DNA of 64,000 nucleotides from Anaerolineaceae bacterium. GTDB taxonomy: Bacteria > Chloroflexota > Anaerolineae > Aggregatilineales > Phototrophicaceae. A model generated the notes under the pieces. It worked only from the letters and a program-made list of their open reading frames with translations, made no database searches and was not told the DNA's origin. The DNA is taken from NCBI GenBank assembly GCA_020634135.1, contig JACKCG010000009.1, positions 1 through 64,000 of the forward strand, given 5' to 3'. The position numbers were made by a program, and so were the translations under genes. Shown here one piece after another: positions 1 through 7,892 of this stretch. How positions within the stretch are numbered: the stretch's first letter is position 1; the number at the start of each line of letters is the position of its first letter.

Positions 1-2
1 AG

Positions 3-233
3 CGTGAGGGCCACGACCCCGGCCACAGTTTCTCGCTCATGGTGGTGCATGGCACGCTGCACCTGCTGGGCTACGACCATGACGACGACGACGGCTACCG
101 GGCGATGTGGGCGGCGCAGGAAAGCGCGCTGCGGGCGCTGGGCATCCCCCTCAATATCGTCCCGGCGCTGGAGAACGTGACCTCACACGATGACTCACCC
201 GCAGGAGAAACACCCCAAAAAGACGCTGGATGA
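3..233 (+). CDS. ybeY: Endoribonuclease YbeY, C-terminal part (5' end outside window)
   Basis: The reading frame is open from the window edge and ends at 233. It carries the zinc-binding motif HGTLHLLGYDH (H-x3-H-x5-H) followed by an acidic D/H stretch, which is the hallmark of the YbeY single-strand endoribonuclease involved in 16S rRNA 3' maturation and ribosome quality control. The C-terminal tail after the motif is about 50 residues, longer than in the E. coli protein. The last 44 nt overlap the next gene (190), so the two are probably translated together. In many bacteria ybeY lies directly upstream of a diacylglycerol kinase gene, which supports both calls. Confidence 0.9.
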   Translation, partial: REGHDPGHSFSLMVVHGTLHLLGYDHDDDDGYRAMWAAQESALRALGIPLNIVPALENVTSHDDSPAGETPQKDAG

Positions 234-645
234 ACTCACCAGCACGATGCATATTCACCCGGATGACTACAGCGCCTTTACCAGCCCCAACCGGGCAAAA
301 AGCCTGAGTTATGCCCTGGCCGGGTGGCTGTACATGCTGCGCCACCAGAAGAACACCCGCATTATGACGGCGGCAACACTGGTCGTATTCGGCGTGGCCT
401 TCTGGCTGGGAGTCGAGCCGCTGGGCTGGGCGCTGCTGGTCGTCACCATCACCATAGTGTGGATGGCGGAGTTCCTCAACGCGGCGGTGGAGGCCGTTGT
501 CAACCTGGCTTCCCCCGAATACCATCCTATGGCAAAAGTCAGCAAGGATGTCGCGGCGGCAGCGGTGCTGCTGGGCGCGGTGGCCTCCGTGCTGGTCGGG
601 CTGCTGGTGCTCGGCCCGCCACTGCTGGCGAAGCTGGGGTTGTGA
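190..645 (+). CDS. dgkA: Diacylglycerol kinase / undecaprenol kinase, membrane enzyme
   Basis: A 151-residue integral membrane protein with about 35 polar N-terminal residues followed by three hydrophobic helices. The DgkA signature is visible as EFLNAAVEAVVNL and then HPMAKVSKDVAAAAVLL, with the family's glutamates and the K-D pair. DgkA-family enzymes phosphorylate diacylglycerol or, in Gram-positive-like bacteria, undecaprenol, recycling the lipid carrier of cell-wall synthesis. Which substrate applies cannot be read from sequence. The start at 190 lies inside ybeY; an internal ATG at 247 is possible but has no better ribosome binding site. Confidence 0.88.
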   Translation: MTHPQEKHPKKTLDELTSTMHIHPDDYSAFTSPNRAKSLSYALAGWLYMLRHQKNTRIMTAATLVVFGVAFWLGVEPLGWALLVVTITIVWMAEFLNAAVEAVVNLASPEYHPMAKVSKDVAAAAVLLGAVASVLVGLLVLGPPLLAKLGL

Positions 646-825
646 GTCACCCTTTATCCCTAAGTCCAGTACAGAGACGCCCCAGGCTGGAACTGGGCGG
701 TATACCCGCTGATGCTCTTCAAAAAATGAACATGGGGATTGCCATCCAGCACAGGGTATGTGTTGCGCGACGTAGGGTTTCGTGAAAGAATACGACAAAA
801 GGTTTCGTAGAGAAGGGGACTAGAT

Positions 826-1059
826 ATGCCAGCGGCAACCCCCATCTACAAACGAGAAGAGATTGCGCGTCGCCATGAAAGTGGCGAAACGCTGGCTCAG
901 ATTGCACAGGAAATGCCACTGTCGGTGGATTGCAGGGATGGCATTCTTGCCGTTGCCCGGACAGGGCAGGCCATACGCATATTGTTGAATTGGGAGATGA
1001 TGCCCGACGACGGGCCGCTCGCTCAGTTGGGAAACGCCTGGAATGACGAACCTCTTTGA
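826..1059 (+). pseudogene. Small helix-turn-helix fragment, probably a decayed or truncated gene
   Basis: A 77-residue frame starting MPAATPIYKREEIARRHESG. Residues 10-32 (EEIARRHESGETLAQIAQEM) look like the first helices of a Hin/transposase-type HTH. After residue 33 the similarity to an HTH stops and the rest looks random, as if a frameshift or truncation had removed the recognition helix. A start codon with upstream AGAAGGGG is present, so a short product could still be made. It overlaps the following acetyltransferase gene by 17 nt. The function is unknown and the pseudogene status is an inference. Confidence 0.4.
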
Positions 1060-1585
1060 AGGCCAGCGGGTACGGCTCACCCCGCTCAACAGCGAAGACG
1101 CCGCCGTGATCGCCGAGTGGCATCTCGACAGCCGTTACCTGCGCCTGCTGGATGCCGCGATTGCCTTCCCCAAGAACGAAGCTCAGGTCGTCCGCTGGAT
1201 ACAGAGCGGCCAGCAGGAAAAGGACAACTTCCTGTTCGGTATCCGCACCATGTCCAGCAACCTGCTGATAGGCTTTATCGAGATCAACGGCATTCTGTGG
1301 CCGCATGGGACGGGGTGGATCGCCATCGGCATCGGCGAGCCGGAATATCGCGGGCAGGGCTACGGTTACGAGGCGATGAGCATGGCGCTGAACTACGCCT
1401 TCCACGAGTTGAACCTGCACCGGATGCAGCTAACCGTGTTCAGCTACAACACATCGGCCATCGCCCTGTACGAGAAACTCGGCTTCCAGCGGGAAGGCGT
1501 ACACCGCGAGTTCCTGCTGCGCGACGGCCAGCGGCATGATATGATTCTCTACGGTCTGTTAAGCCGCGAATGGGAGGGAGAGTAG
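1043..1585 (+). CDS. GNAT family N-acetyltransferase (RimJ/RimL-like)
   Basis: A 180-residue single-domain protein. It shows the usual GNAT order: an N-terminal RLTPL strand, an acidic helix, and the acetyl-CoA pyrophosphate loop seen as EYRGQGYGYEAMSMAL near residues 103-118. The later NTSAIALYEKLGFQREGVHRE is the conserved RimJ/RimL C-terminal pattern. The reaction is transfer of acetyl from acetyl-CoA to an amine, either protein N-terminal or small-molecule. The substrate is not predictable. It is followed by 250 bp of repeat-rich intergenic DNA. Confidence 0.87.
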   Translation: MTNLFEGQRVRLTPLNSEDAAVIAEWHLDSRYLRLLDAAIAFPKNEAQVVRWIQSGQQEKDNFLFGIRTMSSNLLIGFIEINGILWPHGTGWIAIGIGEPEYRGQGYGYEAMSMALNYAFHELNLHRMQLTVFSYNTSAIALYEKLGFQREGVHREFLLRDGQRHDMILYGLLSREWEGE

Positions 1586-1835
1586 GGAGGCGCTTCTGGC
1601 CTTTTCATCCCCTCGCAATCTCCTCGCCAGCGAGAACCCCCTCTAAATCTCCCCCGCCAGCGGGGGCGACTTGTAGGTCCTACCTGACCAGTCCCCGCCC
1701 CGTTTACGGCGACTGAGACGGGGACGCATGTCCCCTCAAAGGAGGGCTGGGGAGGGGTATTAGGGTAAACTGGGTGCGATGCCCATATCGTTGTGGATTC
1801 AATCCCTCGGCACCCTTCCGGCTGTCTGCCGGAAC
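1586..1835. repeat. Repeat-rich intergenic stretch with decayed palindromes
   Basis: There is no gene in these 250 bp. The stretch consists of C-rich/G-rich short palindromes, for example CCCCCGCCAGCGGGGG near 1650, and a CCTACC-like pyrimidine segment. It holds one copy of a dispersed repeat (1701-1727) that recurs at 60272-60298. The composition resembles the small non-coding palindromic repeats that are abundant in some Chloroflexota genomes. It separates a plus-strand gene from a convergent minus-strand gene and could also serve as a transcription end for both. Confidence 0.55.
1701..1727 (+). repeat. Dispersed repeat, copy 1
   Basis: This 27-bp stretch matches 60272-60298 at 24 of 27 positions. 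The core GGCGACTGAGA is identical in both copies and both lie in intergenic DNA on the same strand. Confidence 0.6.
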
Positions 1836-2597
1836 TCATGTGAACATCGCCCCCAGAAGTTCCACCAGCGCCGTATTCAGGACGGCATATCCTGCCGGAT
1901 GAAGGTGCAGCGTGTCGGCGGCATATTCCGGGTGCATCAGGCCGGAGTCATCGGCTAACAGCGCGTAGGCATCCAGCACAATGACGCCCTCCCCGGCCAT
2001 TTCCCGCAGCGCCGCGTTCACAGTCAGCACCGACGCAGCAACCGCATCCGACCAGAAAAATACCTGCCGCTCCAATGAAGCGTTCCCCACCGGAAACACC
2101 GTCGTGAGGATCACCACCGTCCCCATTTCCCGCGCCGCTACCACCACTCGCCGCGTGTTGGCGAGGCAACCCGCAATAATATCCGCTTCCCGCTCCGGGA
2201 ACAGCGGGATGGTTTTAAGATCGTTGATGCACATTTGTACGATGAGTATATCCGGCTGCAAGGGGCGGATGTGGGCGTCAAAGCGGCCTGTCACCTGTGC
2301 CGAAGTCTGCCCGCCAATCCCCCGGTTGAGGAAGGTGAAGCCATCTATCTCCGGTGTGGTGGGCCAGTCCGCCGCCCGTGAATCCCCGTAAAAAACGGCG
2401 AGACGGCTGCCCGGAACAGCAGTGGGCTGGTCGGGGAACGCGCCCAGGCTGAGCGGGTCAAGCCGGATGGAATTCATTTCACGATAATACTGCTCTGCGT
2501 AACGAAACAGGAAAAAATCGGCAGCCACCGCCACCAGGGTCACGACCACCAGCGGCCCAACAACCGCAGCGAACACGATTCGCGCCCGGCGGGTCAT
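1836..2597 (-). CDS. SGNH/GDSL-family hydrolase with N-terminal membrane anchor
   Basis: A 253-residue protein. Residues 8-30 form a hydrophobic helix (signal anchor), so the catalytic domain is probably outside the membrane. SGNH blocks are visible: block I FYGDSRAADW (nucleophile Ser73), block II GIGGQTSAQ (Gly), block III INDLK (Asn), and block V DTLHLHP (Asp and His). The family hydrolyses esters or acetyl groups of lipids or polysaccharides; the substrate here is unknown. The gene overlaps the upstream DUF1232 gene by 4 nt (ATGA), so the two form an operon. Confidence 0.85.
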   Translation of the reverse strand: MTRRARIVFAAVVGPLVVVTLVAVAADFFLFRYAEQYYREMNSIRLDPLSLGAFPDQPTAVPGSRLAVFYGDSRAADWPTTPEIDGFTFLNRGIGGQTSAQVTGRFDAHIRPLQPDILIVQMCINDLKTIPLFPEREADIIAGCLANTRRVVVAAREMGTVVILTTVFPVGNASLERQVFFWSDAVAASVLTVNAALREMAGEGVIVLDAYALLADDSGLMHPEYAADTLHLHPAGYAVLNTALVELLGAMFT

Positions 2598-2926
2598 GCC
2601 TCCTGGTCATCCCGCTCGTCAATGATGCGGTACTGCGGCGCGTCTACCGTTTCCAGCGGTTTGCCGCGCCGTTGCAGGGCCGCCCGGTGTTCCGCCACCA
2701 CATGCGGCGGGGAGAGCGTCTCGAATAGTCGCATCCCGCCCAACAGAATCCCCACATCGTCAATCTGACCGATCACCAGGAATACATCCGGGATGAAGTC
2801 CAGCGGCGACAGGATATAGATGACGCCCAGGAAAGCAATCGCTTTTGTCCACAGCGGCACGCGCGGGTCACGCAGCAGCCGCCATGTCAGAAGCAGTTGG
2901 TTGATAAGCCCTTGCAGCATCGGCAA
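2594..2926 (-). CDS. YkvA-like DUF1232 membrane protein
   Basis: A 110-residue protein with the DUF1232 core WTKAIAFLGVIYILSPLDFI followed by PDVFLVIGQIDDVGIL. The SPxDxIPD and D-D motifs are typical of this family. It has two hydrophobic segments and is probably an inner-membrane protein of unknown function. It is the first gene of a two-gene minus-strand operon with the SGNH hydrolase, overlapping it by 4 nt. Confidence 0.85.
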   Translation of the reverse strand: MPMLQGLINQLLLTWRLLRDPRVPLWTKAIAFLGVIYILSPLDFIPDVFLVIGQIDDVGILLGGMRLFETLSPPHVVAEHRAALQRRGKPLETVDAPQYRIIDERDDQEA

Positions 2927-2988
2927 TTTCTCCAGGATTAACGTTAATTATACTACGCGGCGGCCCGCCCTGCGGTTGCACCGCACGC

Positions 2989-3813
2989 TCAGGGGGCGGC
3001 CTCCAGGCGCAGTGTCGCCCCCACCGGGCGATGATCCGAGCCGCCGGATGACTCGCCCACCTGTGCCGCCAGCGCCGCGAACGACTCATCGTAGAAGATG
3101 TAATCCAGCCGGATAACCAGCGGCGTAAACGCTGGCAGACGGGCGTTCACCCGTGCCTGGGGCTGGCTGTAATCCGGGTAAGTCAGGCCGGCGCCTTCCC
3201 CAACCGCCGCGAATGCATCCCCAAAAGCCGCCGCCACACGGTTGTAGTCTTCTGACCAGGGTTCGCTGTTGAAATCGCCCATCAGCAGCGTCGGGTTGGT
3301 TTCCGCCGCCGCCTGTTCCAGCAAAAAGGTGATGTCTGCGCTGCGTTCGGCGGTGTTCATCTGCGTATTGCCGGGGCTGGCCGGGTGCGCGTTATAGACA
3401 GTCACCGGGACGCCGTTTACGTCTATCACCGCCCGCAGCAGCCGCCGTTCAGGATACCAGGCCGTTTCTTCCAGGATCGGATACCGGCTGAGGATGATCT
3501 GCCCGTTGTAGCGCCCGCCCGCCAGCGCCGCTGCCCGGTGAGGATATGTGTCGCCCAGTTCAGCGGCGAAAAGCGCCTCCGCTTCCGGGCTGACTTCCTG
3601 CAAGGCCACAATATCCGCCCCGGATTCCCGGATAATCTCGACAAACGGCTGCAAGACCTGGGTTTCGGCGTGCAGGTTGTGCGTCAGCAGGGCGATGTCC
3701 TGCGGCGCGGCTTGCTGCCCGGCATCCTGGTTGCAGGCCGCCAGCAGGCTTGCGATCACGCCAATCATGAGAAGTTTGTGAATTCGGTTACGTATCGGGC
3801 GGTGGTTCAGCAT
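2989..3813 (-). CDS. Endonuclease/exonuclease/phosphatase-family lipoprotein
   Basis: A 274-residue protein. The N-terminus has a lipoprotein signal with lipobox SLLAAC (Cys27), predicting an exported, lipid-anchored product. EEP-fold motifs follow in order: LTHNLHAE, IVALQEVSPE (metal-binding Glu), GDFNSEPW (Asp/Asn) and SDHRPVGATL (catalytic Asp-His). The fold includes nucleases, sphingomyelinases and inositol-phosphate phosphatases. Surface location argues for a phosphodiesterase or extracellular nuclease role, but the substrate is not defined. It stands alone, with the lepB promoter region on the other side. Confidence 0.83.
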   Translation of the reverse strand: MLNHRPIRNRIHKLLMIGVIASLLAACNQDAGQQAAPQDIALLTHNLHAETQVLQPFVEIIRESGADIVALQEVSPEAEALFAAELGDTYPHRAAALAGGRYNGQIILSRYPILEETAWYPERRLLRAVIDVNGVPVTVYNAHPASPGNTQMNTAERSADITFLLEQAAAETNPTLLMGDFNSEPWSEDYNRVAAAFGDAFAAVGEGAGLTYPDYSQPQARVNARLPAFTPLVIRLDYIFYDESFAALAAQVGESSGGSDHRPVGATLRLEAAP

Positions 3814-3922
3814 AGACGACTCTCGATCTGTGAGCGGAATCTACGCTCATTCTACCCGTGCCGCCCGGCCTTGTGAACCCGCCCTGAACCCTGCCCGACA
3901 ATTATTGAGGATTTTCTAATGG

Positions 3923-3950
3923 TTGAACTAACCTGATTGACTGGTACAAT
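3923..3950 (+). promoter_or_regulatory. Candidate sigma70-type promoter upstream of lepB
   Basis: TTGAAC (3923-3928), a 16-nt spacer and TACAAT (3945-3950), about 80 nt before the lepB start. The surrounding DNA is AT-rich relative to the genes. This is the only candidate I see for lepB and possibly the downstream BMC trio. Confidence 0.4.
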
Positions 3951-4029
3951 CAATATAGACGGGTGAACTTGAGAATCCTCAGTACGATAGTATCTCGGTT
4001 GGCCTGAAACCCGAACAAGCGAGTCTTGA

Positions 4030-4626
4030 ATGACCGAACAACCCACTTTGCATACCCGCCCCCGCTTACGCAATCGGGGTTTTATCCACGAGATTGTCTA
4101 TACGGTTGTCTTCCTGGTCGCGGCGTTTACGTTCCTGGAGATGGCGATCCCCCGTTCCATCGTACAAAGCATCAGTATGCAGCCCAACCTGATTGAAGAT
4201 CAGCGCCTGGTGATTAGCCGGTTGACCTACCTGATTAGCGACCCGCAGCGCGGCGATATTACCGTCTTTCTGCCCCCTAACCATCCCACCGGCGAACCCC
4301 CTTTGATTAAACGCCTGATCGGCCTGCCGGGCGAAACAGTTGAATTTCGGGATACGGCGGTTTATATTAATGGCGTTCGGTTGGATGAGCCATACCTCAA
4401 TGAGCCGTGTGATACGATACACTGCGGGGAGCGGGTCTGGGTGCTGGGACCCGATGAATATTTCCTGATGGGAGATAACCGCAACCACAGCCGTGATTCG
4501 CGCTCGTTCGGGCCGGTGCAGCGTGAACGCATCATTGGCAGGGCGATTATCCGCTACTGGCCGCCGCCCGATTGGGGGATTTTGTCCTACTCTTATGATG
4601 ATTCTCCCGGCCAACCGGCGCCCTAG
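4030..4626 (+). CDS. lepB: Signal peptidase I
   Basis: A 198-residue type I signal peptidase. One transmembrane helix spans about residues 22-42. The catalytic serine box SISMQP follows directly (Ser49), the general-base lysine lies in IKRLIGLPGE (Lys94), and box D/E reads GDNRNHSRDSRSFG. It cleaves signal peptides from Sec- and Tat-exported proteins on the outer face of the membrane. Length and single-TM topology match Gram-positive/Chloroflexota-type SipS rather than the larger E. coli LepB. The BMC trio begins 78 nt downstream. Confidence 0.95.
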   Translation: MTEQPTLHTRPRLRNRGFIHEIVYTVVFLVAAFTFLEMAIPRSIVQSISMQPNLIEDQRLVISRLTYLISDPQRGDITVFLPPNHPTGEPPLIKRLIGLPGETVEFRDTAVYINGVRLDEPYLNEPCDTIHCGERVWVLGPDEYFLMGDNRNHSRDSRSFGPVQRERIIGRAIIRYWPPPDWGILSYSYDDSPGQPAP

Positions 4627-4704
4627 CCGCTGTGCCGGAACCACCGACAGCACTTGTGTTGGCTGCAATCTCATGAGCCAACCTATTTTCCCAGGAGACG
4701 GTGC

Positions 4705-4992
4705 ATGACCGACAGACTGTCCTACCCCTGTCCATACTGTCAGATTGGCTATTGCCACCCCGAAGAGGCCACCTATACCCGGTTGCATCATGACCGCGTA
4801 ATCAGCGTGCCCAATATGCTGGCATGGACGTGCGACATCTGTTTTACCCAGGAATTTGACCAGGATGCTGTGCAGCAGGTCGAAAGACTGTTAGGGATCG
4901 GCCAGTGGCCGATTATCCAACCCCGTTCCGCGCCGCGCTCCACTGCGCTGGATGTATCCAATACTAAGAATATGCCAGGATTAAAACCATGA
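4705..4992 (+). CDS. YgiT-like zinc-finger protein at the head of the BMC trio
   Basis: A 95-residue protein; the ATG at 4705 is preferred because CAGGAGA lies just upstream. The N-terminal half has two cysteine pairs, CPYC (9, 12) and CDIC (43, 46), spaced as in YgiT-type zinc fingers. The C-terminal 40 residues are polar with no recognisable domain. Its stop overlaps the start of the BMC-T gene by 4 nt, so the proteins are made together. It is not adjacent to a MqsR/RelE-type toxin, so a classical antitoxin role is unsupported. A regulator or a shell-associated adaptor are both possible. Confidence 0.7.
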   Translation: MTDRLSYPCPYCQIGYCHPEEATYTRLHHDRVISVPNMLAWTCDICFTQEFDQDAVQQVERLLGIGQWPIIQPRSAPRSTALDVSNTKNMPGLKP

Positions 4993-5627
4993 GTGTAGAC
5001 CTTCGCAGCTACGTTTTTCTGGACAATTTGCAGCTTCAGCACGCGGCTTTCCTGGGGACGGTTGCCCGGGGTTTCTTGCCGCTTCCCGGCGATGCCTCCC
5101 TCTGGATTGAGATTTCACCAGGGATTGAGATCAACCGGATCACCGATGTGGCGCTCAAAGCCACCGGCGTGCGCCCAGGGATGCAGATCGTTGAGCGGCT
5201 GTACGGCCTGCTCGAAGTGCATTCCAGCAGCCAGGCGGAAACGCGGGCGGCAGGCGCGGCCATCCTGGACGCGCTGGGCGTCAACGAGGAAGACCGCATC
5301 AAGCCGCGCATTGTCTCCAGCCAGATTATCCGCAACATTGACGCCCACCAGACCCAGTTGATTAACCGGATGCGGCACGGCCACATGATTCTCGCCGGGC
5401 AAACGCTCTACGTGCTGGAAGTCGAACCGGCGGGCTATGCGGCGCTGGCCGCCAACGAGGCCGAGAAATCCGCCGAGATTAACATTCTGGAAGTGCAGGC
5501 CTTCGGCAGTTTTGGCCGGGTTTACCTGGGCGGTGAAGAACGCGACATTATGGCCGGCTACGGCGCGGCAATCGCGGCCATTGAGGGCGTCACCGGGCGC
5601 GAAAACCCCGCCGGACGCAAGGAATAA
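4989..5627 (+). CDS. Bacterial microcompartment shell protein with two BMC domains (BMC-T)
   Basis: A 212-residue protein. Two BMC-like domains can be read: residues about 38-97 (LWIEISPGIEINRITDVALK, then a glycine-rich strand and an AGAAILDAL helix) and about 139-201 (LYVLEVEPAGYAALAANEAE, then AFGSFGRVYLGG and a GYGAAIAAIE helix). Each follows the BMC pattern of strand, Ala/Asp/Lys helix, Gly-rich strand and terminal Ala/Gly helix. Tandem-domain proteins form trimeric pseudohexamers that tile shell facets, sometimes with gated pores. A 35-residue N-terminal extension precedes domain 1. Only 2 nt separate it from the BMC-P gene. No single-domain BMC-H gene is in the window. Confidence 0.8.
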   Translation: MSVDLRSYVFLDNLQLQHAAFLGTVARGFLPLPGDASLWIEISPGIEINRITDVALKATGVRPGMQIVERLYGLLEVHSSSQAETRAAGAAILDALGVNEEDRIKPRIVSSQIIRNIDAHQTQLINRMRHGHMILAGQTLYVLEVEPAGYAALAANEAEKSAEINILEVQAFGSFGRVYLGGEERDIMAGYGAAIAAIEGVTGRENPAGRKE

Positions 5628-5629
5628 GC

Positions 5630-5935
5630 ATGTTCATCGGGGAAGTCATCGGGACAGTGGTCGCCACCCGCAAAACCGCCAACATGGACGGCCTGCCGCT
5701 GCGCCTCGTGCGTAAAATCACCCCCGGCTTGCAGCCCACCGCAACTTACACCATTGCGGTGGATGTGATGGGCGCGAGTGAGGGTGAACTGGTGCTGGTG
5801 TCCTCCGGCAGCAGCGCCCGCCAGACTCTCCAGACTGACGCCCGCCCCTGCGACGCGATCATCATGGCGATTGTGGATACCTGGCAGGTGGACGGCGCGG
5901 TACAGTACACCAAGGGTGAAGTGGAACCGGTTTAA
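5630..5935 (+). CDS. EutN/CcmL-family microcompartment vertex protein (BMC-P)
   Basis: A 101-residue protein starting MFIGEVIGTVVATRKTANMD, followed by LPLRLVRKITP, a VDVMGASEGELVLVSSGSSA segment and DAIIMAIVDTW. This order is the CcmL/EutN/CsoS4 pattern of pentamers that close the vertices of microcompartment shells. The length matches the family (about 85-105). Its start lies 2 nt after the BMC-T stop, so the two shell proteins are translationally coupled. With BMC-T alone it would not normally make a closed shell; hexamers must come from elsewhere if one forms. Confidence 0.85.
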   Translation: MFIGEVIGTVVATRKTANMDGLPLRLVRKITPGLQPTATYTIAVDVMGASEGELVLVSSGSSARQTLQTDARPCDAIIMAIVDTWQVDGAVQYTKGEVEPV

Positions 5936-6068
5936 GTCGCCAGCAGTCCGTGTAGAGGATGCCGGACATGCGGGCGGGCAAATTGTTCAAAAAAGTTGTC
6001 ATGAACTGACGCTCACCAGGGGGATGAAAATCGCTCTGGTTTTCGGCGGACTACGAATACCGGTTGTG

Positions 6069-6091
6069 GGGACGGGCAAGAAGCCTGTCCC
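6069..6091. repeat. Small palindrome, terminator-like, after the BMC genes
   Basis: GGGACGGGC, an AAGAA loop, then GCCTGTCCC: a 9-bp stem with one G-U pair in RNA. No T run follows. It resembles the G/C palindromes at 47997-48027 and elsewhere in this window and may be a dispersed repeat acting as a transcript end. Confidence 0.55.
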
Positions 6092-6193
6092 TACAGGAAA
6101 CCTGTATTTAATCTTGAGAGACCATGCGGAAAGCAAATCATTAACACTGAATCTGGATGTTGCCAAGCGAAAAAACCACCCGGTGTTGATTGA

Positions 6194-6221
6194 TTGCACT
6201 CTTATATACATATCTTACAAT
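6194..6221 (+). promoter_or_regulatory. Candidate promoter for the aldehyde dehydrogenase
   Basis: TTGCAC (6194-6199), a 16-nt spacer and TACAAT (6216-6221), lying in the most AT-rich part of the interval. Confidence 0.35.
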
Positions 6222-6361
6222 ATGACTTCTTAACGTGATCCGATGTGGGTGTCTACCGGGGCGCACATCGGCGCTATCTGACTCGCTTTCATCCTTCGAC
6301 ATTTCCCTCTACAGCCGGTATGATATTGGTCAAAGATTATTTGGATAACAGGATTAGACTC

Positions 6362-7753
6362 ATGGCGACAACGACCCCCCAGACTGAGATCATCAACCCG
6401 TATGATGGCAGTGTGATAGATACCGTGCCGGAACTGAATGAGGCGGATGTGCGCGGGACAATAGGCCGTGCCGCCGCTGTTGCCGGGGAACTGGCCGCGA
6501 TGCCGGCCCACCAGCGTGCCGCCATCCTCAACCGCGCCGCCGCGCTTATTGGCGACAACCAGGAGGCACTCGCCCGCCTGATGTCCCAGGAAAATGGCAA
6601 GCCCGTTAAACATGCGCGGGGCGAAGTCAGCCGGGCAGTGGAGACATTCCAGTTCGCGGCGGATGAAGCGCGGCGTATTCACGGTGAGACGATCCCGATG
6701 GATGCGGCTAAGGGCGGCGTTGGCAAGATTGGCTACTATGTGCGCGTGCCGGTGGGCATCGTCGCGGCGATTACGCCCTTCAACTTCCCCCTCAACCTCG
6801 TCGCTCACAAAGTCGCCCCGGCCATTGCCGCTGGCTGCCCGATTGTCCTCAAACCTGCCCCGGCGACGCCCCTTTCGGCGCTGCGGTTGGCGGAAATTCT
6901 GCTGGAAGCCGGGCTGCCACAGGGCGCGTTCAGTGTCGTGACGGGTGGCGCGGACGTGGGGGCATGGCTGATTTCCGACCCACGAGTCGCTATGATTACC
7001 TTCACCGGCAGCCCGCCGATTGCCCACAAGATCATGCAGAGCGCCGGGGTGCGCCGGGTGACGCTCGAACTGGGAGGGAATGCCGCCGCGATCATTGACG
7101 AAGATGCCAATGTGGACCATGCCGTAGGCCGGGCGGTAGCAGGTGGTTTCGCCTACAGCGGGCAGGTCTGCAACAGTGTGCAGCGTATCTACATCCACCG
7201 CAGCCGCTTTGCCGAGTTCCGCGATAAGATGGCCGCCGCAACCAGTAAACTGGTGCTGGGCAACCCGATGGACGACCAGACCGACATCGGCCCGGTGATT
7301 AACGAAGCCGCCGCCGAACGTATCATGGCATGGATTCAGGAAGCTATCCGCCAGGGCGCGAAGGTGGTCACGGGCGGTAAGCGCGACGGCCAAATGGTCT
7401 ACCCGACGATTATCGAAGACGTGGACGAGGGGATGCAGGTGATGTGCGCCGAAGTATTCGGCCCGGTCGTGGCGATCACGCCATTTGACGATTTCGATGC
7501 GGCGTTGGCGGCGGCGGATAACTCCCCGTTTGGCTTGCAGGCCGGGGTCTATACCCGCAGCCTGGATAAAGCGATGCGGGCGGTGCAGCGCCTCAATGTG
7601 GGCGGCATCATGATTAACGACGTGCCCACCTTCCGCGTGGATCAGATGCCCTATGGCGGCAACAAAGAGTCGGGTATCGGGCGCGAAGGCCCGCGCTTCG
7701 CCGTTGAGGAAATGACGACGCTTAAGATGGTGGTCATCAACCCCGGCGTGTAA
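6362..7753 (+). CDS. NAD(P)-dependent aldehyde dehydrogenase (lactaldehyde/succinate-semialdehyde type)
   Basis: A 463-residue ALDH-superfamily enzyme oxidising an aldehyde to its acid. The catalytic Cys270 is in SGQVCNSVQR, the general-base Glu236 in TLELGGN, and the oxyanion Asn141 in PFNFP; the cofactor loop FTGSPPI follows at about residue 214. These features fit the non-acylating lactaldehyde/GAPN-like branch. It is not the CoA-acylating dehydrogenase usual in BMCs, and there is no N-terminal encapsulation-peptide-like extension. Its location 426 bp after the shell genes is suggestive but not proof of a shared role. The start at 6362 gives the family's normal N-terminus. Confidence 0.88.
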   Translation: MATTTPQTEIINPYDGSVIDTVPELNEADVRGTIGRAAAVAGELAAMPAHQRAAILNRAAALIGDNQEALARLMSQENGKPVKHARGEVSRAVETFQFAADEARRIHGETIPMDAAKGGVGKIGYYVRVPVGIVAAITPFNFPLNLVAHKVAPAIAAGCPIVLKPAPATPLSALRLAEILLEAGLPQGAFSVVTGGADVGAWLISDPRVAMITFTGSPPIAHKIMQSAGVRRVTLELGGNAAAIIDEDANVDHAVGRAVAGGFAYSGQVCNSVQRIYIHRSRFAEFRDKMAAATSKLVLGNPMDDQTDIGPVINEAAAERIMAWIQEAIRQGAKVVTGGKRDGQMVYPTIIEDVDEGMQVMCAEVFGPVVAITPFDDFDAALAAADNSPFGLQAGVYTRSLDKAMRAVQRLNVGGIMINDVPTFRVDQMPYGGNKESGIGREGPRFAVEEMTTLKMVVINPGV

Positions 7754-7892
7754 GGGGGATGGCTTTGCGGACGGTAGGGGGCGTCCTTCCGGGCGTCCTC
7801 CGCGCATAAAAGGGATTTCACTCCCCTTTGTGAACGCGCTTTGCCCCACCTTCATCTTGCGCCGAACGGCAAAAACGGCCACAATACAGCGT

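Larger units (their letters stand above)
5936..6361. other. Gene-free interval between the BMC-P and aldehyde dehydrogenase genes
   Basis: I see no credible gene in this interval. It contains a 9-bp-stem palindrome (6069-6091), an AT-richer half (6100-6235) and a possible promoter (6194-6221) about 140 nt before the aldehyde dehydrogenase start. The gap means the dehydrogenase is probably transcribed separately from the BMC trio. Confidence 0.6.

Noticed and set aside
6362..7753. Methylmalonate-semialdehyde dehydrogenase IolA
   Set aside because: The aldehyde dehydrogenase is 46 kb from the iol genes and belongs to a different branch.
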